Assembly (NCBI RefSeq): GCF_013114595.1
Contig: NZ_VTXE01000014.1
Coordinates: forward strand, 1-64,000
Reading direction: 5' to 3'
Source: Vibrio sp. 99-8-1
GTDB lineage: Bacteria > Pseudomonadota > Gammaproteobacteria > Enterobacterales > Vibrionaceae
DNA length: 64,000 bases
Shown in pieces: positions 60,831-64,000 of the stretch. Within the stretch, counting starts at the first letter, position 1. Each line of letters begins with the position of its first letter. The notes under the pieces were generated by a model. That model saw only the letters and a list, made by a program, of their open reading frames with translations. It made no database searches and had not been told where the DNA came from. Both the position numbers and the translations under genes were made by a program.

Positions 60831-63800
60831 GCTTCTACTCCTGTGCTAGTTTCAGCGGCTTTAGCTAACGCAAGTTTGCTTACTTTAGGTTTGTTGAAAA
60901 TGTTCTTGTAAGGCGTTAAGTGGTACAGGTACTTGAATAAATTGGCTGTACGGTTATTGCCATCTGGTTGAGCCGCAATAACATTGAAGTTGTGTGCCCC
61001 CATCATTTTAAGCAGTTTGGCTTGGTTTTCTGCCGTTAGCTTACCAATCTCATCGGTTGGGTAAGTTATGGATAGTCGACTTGCTCCACGTTGTTGCGTC
61101 AGTAGTGCTAAATACAACATGGATTGAATGAGCAAGTTAGTACCATTACTGGCCAAATCACGCATATCTTTATCTGTTTTAGCGGTTTTACGCTGGTTGT
61201 TCTCGATAACTTCAAATTTAATGTCAAAGAGCTCAGTAGGCTTCTTAACTTTCTCGGCACTAATATGGTACGTCAGTGTACTTAAAGCATTGAAAAACTC
61301 TTTGGTTGGTAGCTCAGCAGATCCCGTTTTATCCCACTCTTCGTAAATCTCAGAGAAGTTGATAATATCTTGCCAACCTTGTAGTTTGGAAAGTGAACTC
61401 TCAACGTTAATGTCAATAGAGCCAACCACCGAGAACGTGTTATTGAGCTTTACTTGTTCAGAGATATTACGACCAAGTTTCTTAATATCACGGTCGAAGC
61501 CAAGTAGCCGATGCTTGAAGTCAACGAGCATACGCCCCATGTTGATCGCGCTTTCAATTGTTATACGGGTCACTTGAGGAATAATGTCATTCATGATTAT
61601 TTCTAGAATATCTATTCGCTTAGAGTCACTAGCAACAATATCCTCTGTAATAGTGCTTCGGCTGCTTTCATTCCAGAAACGATACAGCTCCCCGTCACCA
61701 AGGTTGAGAGTGATAGTTTCCATCTGTTGTATATCTTTTTTACGTAGCTTAGTAAGCCTCTCTAACTCTGGGAGTTTGCTCTCTACATCACTCAATAGTG
61801 AATTTAAATCGCCGTTATAATCGAGCGCTTCTTGGCTGCCCTCTTCGCCCTCAAACATCACGTAGTTAGTTAGACGAGAGATTGCACTGTCAGCTCGCTG
61901 TTTGTGGTTTCTCAAGATAGAGAGCTTCTCATCAAACTCTTTTTTGGTTCGATGAGCTTTGGCTCTCAACTCTTTCAGTTTAATTTCAAAAGATTCAATC
62001 TCTTGATGCACCGTTTCAAGTTCTTTGACCTTAGTATTGCGATCGTCACGTCTCTTAGGATCATCCACTTCATATACAGCAAGCCATGTCTCGTATTCTT
62101 TGATTTTATGAGACTTCACTTTTAAGTTTTTGATCTCATTATCAAGCAATTCAATTTCTTCTTTGTAGCGTTGATAGATTTCACCGCTAATACCTTGGTC
62201 ACTCAACCGCTGTTCATACTCCGTTTTGATACGCTGTTTGTTCTCACCTAACGTCAGAGTACTTTTTTCCAGTAGTTCGTCTATAGCTCCGATCGTGAGA
62301 TCAAGTGATGATTCAACATTGCTAATTTGAGTAAGCCTGTCATTGTTTAGCTCTAATTTTGCTTCTTCAAAACGTTCAAGCGTCACTGAGATTTCCTTAT
62401 CAATCAGGGCTATAGCTTTCTCAAGCGATTTGATGCTTATATTAATTTTTTCGACTAAGCCCTCTTTTGCACGGGCAATCTCTATTTTCTTGTTTTTAAG
62501 GTTAACCTTAGTTTGTGATAGGTCACTCTCAGCGTTTCGCAGCTCATTGCGTAATCGTGATAACTCAAGCGCTGACTGCTTAACAGCAAAATCATTTTTC
62601 AAAATTTGCTTATTGAAATCAGCCTCTGCGTCTTCAAGCTCACCGATACGGTCCATCAATTGAGCCTGCTCTTCCACATCAGCTTTGTTGGTGACACTAC
62701 AATCGGTTAGGTTGCTCGTATCGATGTATAAATCGTACATTGAACCTGAATCTTCAGTCATTGATGGTGTGAGTGTCGTGTCCATCAAAAGCTCATCGGT
62801 AAGAACACGACCAAGTGGAGAGCTTTGCCATCCCTGTCGATTAGCTTCTAGGAATGAGAACAAGGTTCCTGAATCTGGGTCTAATCGGTTACTGACTACT
62901 TTGAACCTGGCTTCGGCATCGCGCTTGTTTCGACGAGTGGCCTCTAATCTTTCGAGTAGCTTTTCACGTTTAGTTTGTAAGTTAACTCCATCCTTCTCGC
63001 TCACAGTTGTCGTGTGTTTTAACGTGTCTACTTGTTCTTGCAATCTGTCTTTCTCAGACTCCAACTGCTCTCTCTGCTCAATGAGAAGCTCATCAATATC
63101 TGGGTTCTTTAGTCGCTGTTTTTGAGTGGCAAGTTCAGCCTTATGTTCCATAAGAGCCTGAGATTTATCCGATGTAAAATTCGTATGGGTTTGGGTCAGT
63201 TCCTTTAACTGTGGCTGATATACATCGTCTATCTTGTCTTTTTTAACCTTGCACTCTTTTTCGGCATCAAGTTTTTGCTCTATTAGGTCAGACTTTTCTT
63301 TATTGAACTTACTAATAAGGCTTTGTTTGTCTTTCTCATACTTTGCTTTGGCATCATTTACCTTAGTTTCAAGATCGGTGTAACTTTGTCTTTGTTGTGC
63401 CACCCTGTCTTCCATTTCTGGCAATTGCTTTAGCTTAACGGACAGCTCTGGATAACCGCTATTTTCGTATGTTATAAGCTGGCCATGGTGAACTTCGATC
63501 TCAGAATCAAGACTTACAATAGAGCGTTGAAGAGCACTCTTTCGAACCTCTTTATCAAGCTTATCCTGATTAATTTCGCCAATCTGCTTGTCACTGTTTT
63601 CAAGAAAACCTGAGCGCTCCAATTCAGTTTTATTAAGAGATCCATCAAGGCTTTCAGACGCATCACGAATGATTATTAAAGCACTTGCGAGCTGAGTGGT
63701 TAGATAGGCAATCTGCTTATTGTTCGCAATAGCTTCAATGAACGCTTCTTTTTTGTCTAGGAACACTGTTAGGCCGTTGTAGTCATCACACCATTGTTCA

Positions 63801-64000
63801 ATTCTGTTTGCATCCACACCAAACTCTAATGTGCTATTCCCTTGCTCGAGGATATCCAGGAAAAGCGCCTTTGTGTCGGCCATATTGAATTCACCTTGAA
63901 TCAACGCCGCTGTAATTTTTTCAATGTGACGAACATCATGACGACCAGAGCACAAAGAGTAGCTTAGGAACTGATTACTCAAATTCCCTGCATTAATATT
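60827..64000 (-). CDS. SMC-like ATPase, JetC/MksB-like, N-terminus outside window
   Basis: The visible 1051 residues (to 63982) plus an open in-frame extension (NINAGN) to the window edge belong to one frame; no stop precedes the edge, so the protein is truncated here. No Walker A is visible, because it lies beyond the edge. Long heptad-rich coiled coils (about residues 110-350 and 430-720) flank a hinge-like segment. Near the C-terminus SNGTNLLIQSMLYLAL stands where an ABC signature is expected and LSITYPTDEIGKL (DE at 977-978) is Walker B-like. It is the first gene of the operon, an order unlike the usual JetABCD. Confidence 0.8.
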   Translation of the reverse strand, partial: NINAGNLSNQFLSYSLCSGRHDVRHIEKITAALIQGEFNMADTKALFLDILEQGNSTLEFGVDANRIEQWCDDYNGLTVFLDKKEAFIEAIANNKQIAYLTTQLASALIIIRDASESLDGSLNKTELERSGFLENSDKQIGEINQDKLDKEVRKSALQRSIVSLDSEIEVHHGQLITYENSGYPELSVKLKQLPEMEDRVAQQRQSYTDLETKVNDAKAKYEKDKQSLISKFNKEKSDLIEQKLDAEKECKVKKDKIDDVYQPQLKELTQTHTNFTSDKSQALMEHKAELATQKQRLKNPDIDELLIEQREQLESEKDRLQEQVDTLKHTTTVSEKDGVNLQTKREKLLERLEATRRNKRDAEARFKVVSNRLDPDSGTLFSFLEANRQGWQSSPLGRVLTDELLMDTTLTPSMTEDSGSMYDLYIDTSNLTDCSVTNKADVEEQAQLMDRIGELEDAEADFNKQILKNDFAVKQSALELSRLRNELRNAESDLSQTKVNLKNKKIEIARAKEGLVEKINISIKSLEKAIALIDKEISVTLERFEEAKLELNNDRLTQISNVESSLDLTIGAIDELLEKSTLTLGENKQRIKTEYEQRLSDQGISGEIYQRYKEEIELLDNEIKNLKVKSHKIKEYETWLAVYEVDDPKRRDDRNTKVKELETVHQEIESFEIKLKELRAKAHRTKKEFDEKLSILRNHKQRADSAISRLTNYVMFEGEEGSQEALDYNGDLNSLLSDVESKLPELERLTKLRKKDIQQMETITLNLGDGELYRFWNESSRSTITEDIVASDSKRIDILEIIMNDIIPQVTRITIESAINMGRMLVDFKHRLLGFDRDIKKLGRNISEQVKLNNTFSVVGSIDINVESSLSKLQGWQDIINFSEIYEEWDKTGSAELPTKEFFNALSTLTYHISAEKVKKPTELFDIKFEVIENNQRKTAKTDKDMRDLASNGTNLLIQSMLYLALLTQQRGASRLSITYPTDEIGKLTAENQAKLLKMMGAHNFNVIAAQPDGNNRTANLFKYLYHLTPYKNIFNKPKVSKLALAKAAETSTGVEA

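Overview
The window reads as chromosome of a gammaproteobacterium, most likely a Vibrionaceae member. This is inferred from the style of the ArgO/ArgP, DpaL, DmsABC, LctP, LytS/LytTR and HigA proteins and from the moderately AT-rich composition; no rRNA or other marker gene is present. Compact metabolic operons alternate with accessory segments rich in defence-type genes.

Layout. 1-2362: tail of an unknown gene, then three GNAT acetyltransferases and a nucleotidyltransferase on the minus strand. 2520-3095: first copy of an unusual repeated unit (structured RNA plus a ~60-residue protein). 3108-10610: accessory block with a PLD/helicase fusion paired with a Nudix hydrolase, a dGTPase, an HExxH protein and a methyltransferase-HNH fusion. 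10735-11199: second unit. 11541-13162: leader peptide, LysE-type exporter and ArgP-type regulator, followed by a decayed unit at 13287. 13534-19446: diaminopropionate-type catabolic operon (RidA, ammonia-lyase, M20 hydrolase, AGCS symporter) with a divergent LysR gene. 19593-25425: PRD regulator, PTS EIIBC, aspartase-superfamily lyase and NagA-like deacetylase. 25579-33712: LctP permease, LuxR-type regulator, DmsABC-type molybdoenzyme and IclR regulator. 33996-40570: one operon of ABC exporter, LolA-like protein, outer-membrane barrel and LytS/LytTR two-component system. 40676-41194: third unit. 41283-64000: defence island with an orphan HigA, a six-gene HTH/SNF2/methyltransferase/OLD-like ATPase/Res-type helicase/PLD system (Hma- or DISARM-like), a small-ORF/HicA-like/ankyrin operon, and a Wadjet/MksBEFG-like SMC system whose SMC gene runs off the right edge.

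The most interesting signal is the repeated unit. All three intact copies lie on the plus strand and share: a constant CACTGG/CCAGTG hairpin; two short arms A and B; a long GGTGAGCTG/CAGTTCACC stem enclosing a small hairpin and the core B'-GCGGTA-A'; a second A...B pair; and an ideal GGAGG start for a small acidic protein. B' and A' are complementary to both the upstream and the downstream A...B pairs. The arm sequences differ between copies but change together, so complementarity is kept at both places. This is strong covariation evidence for a functional RNA with two alternative, or two simultaneous, partners. The copies sit at the edges of accessory blocks. I do not recognise the family.
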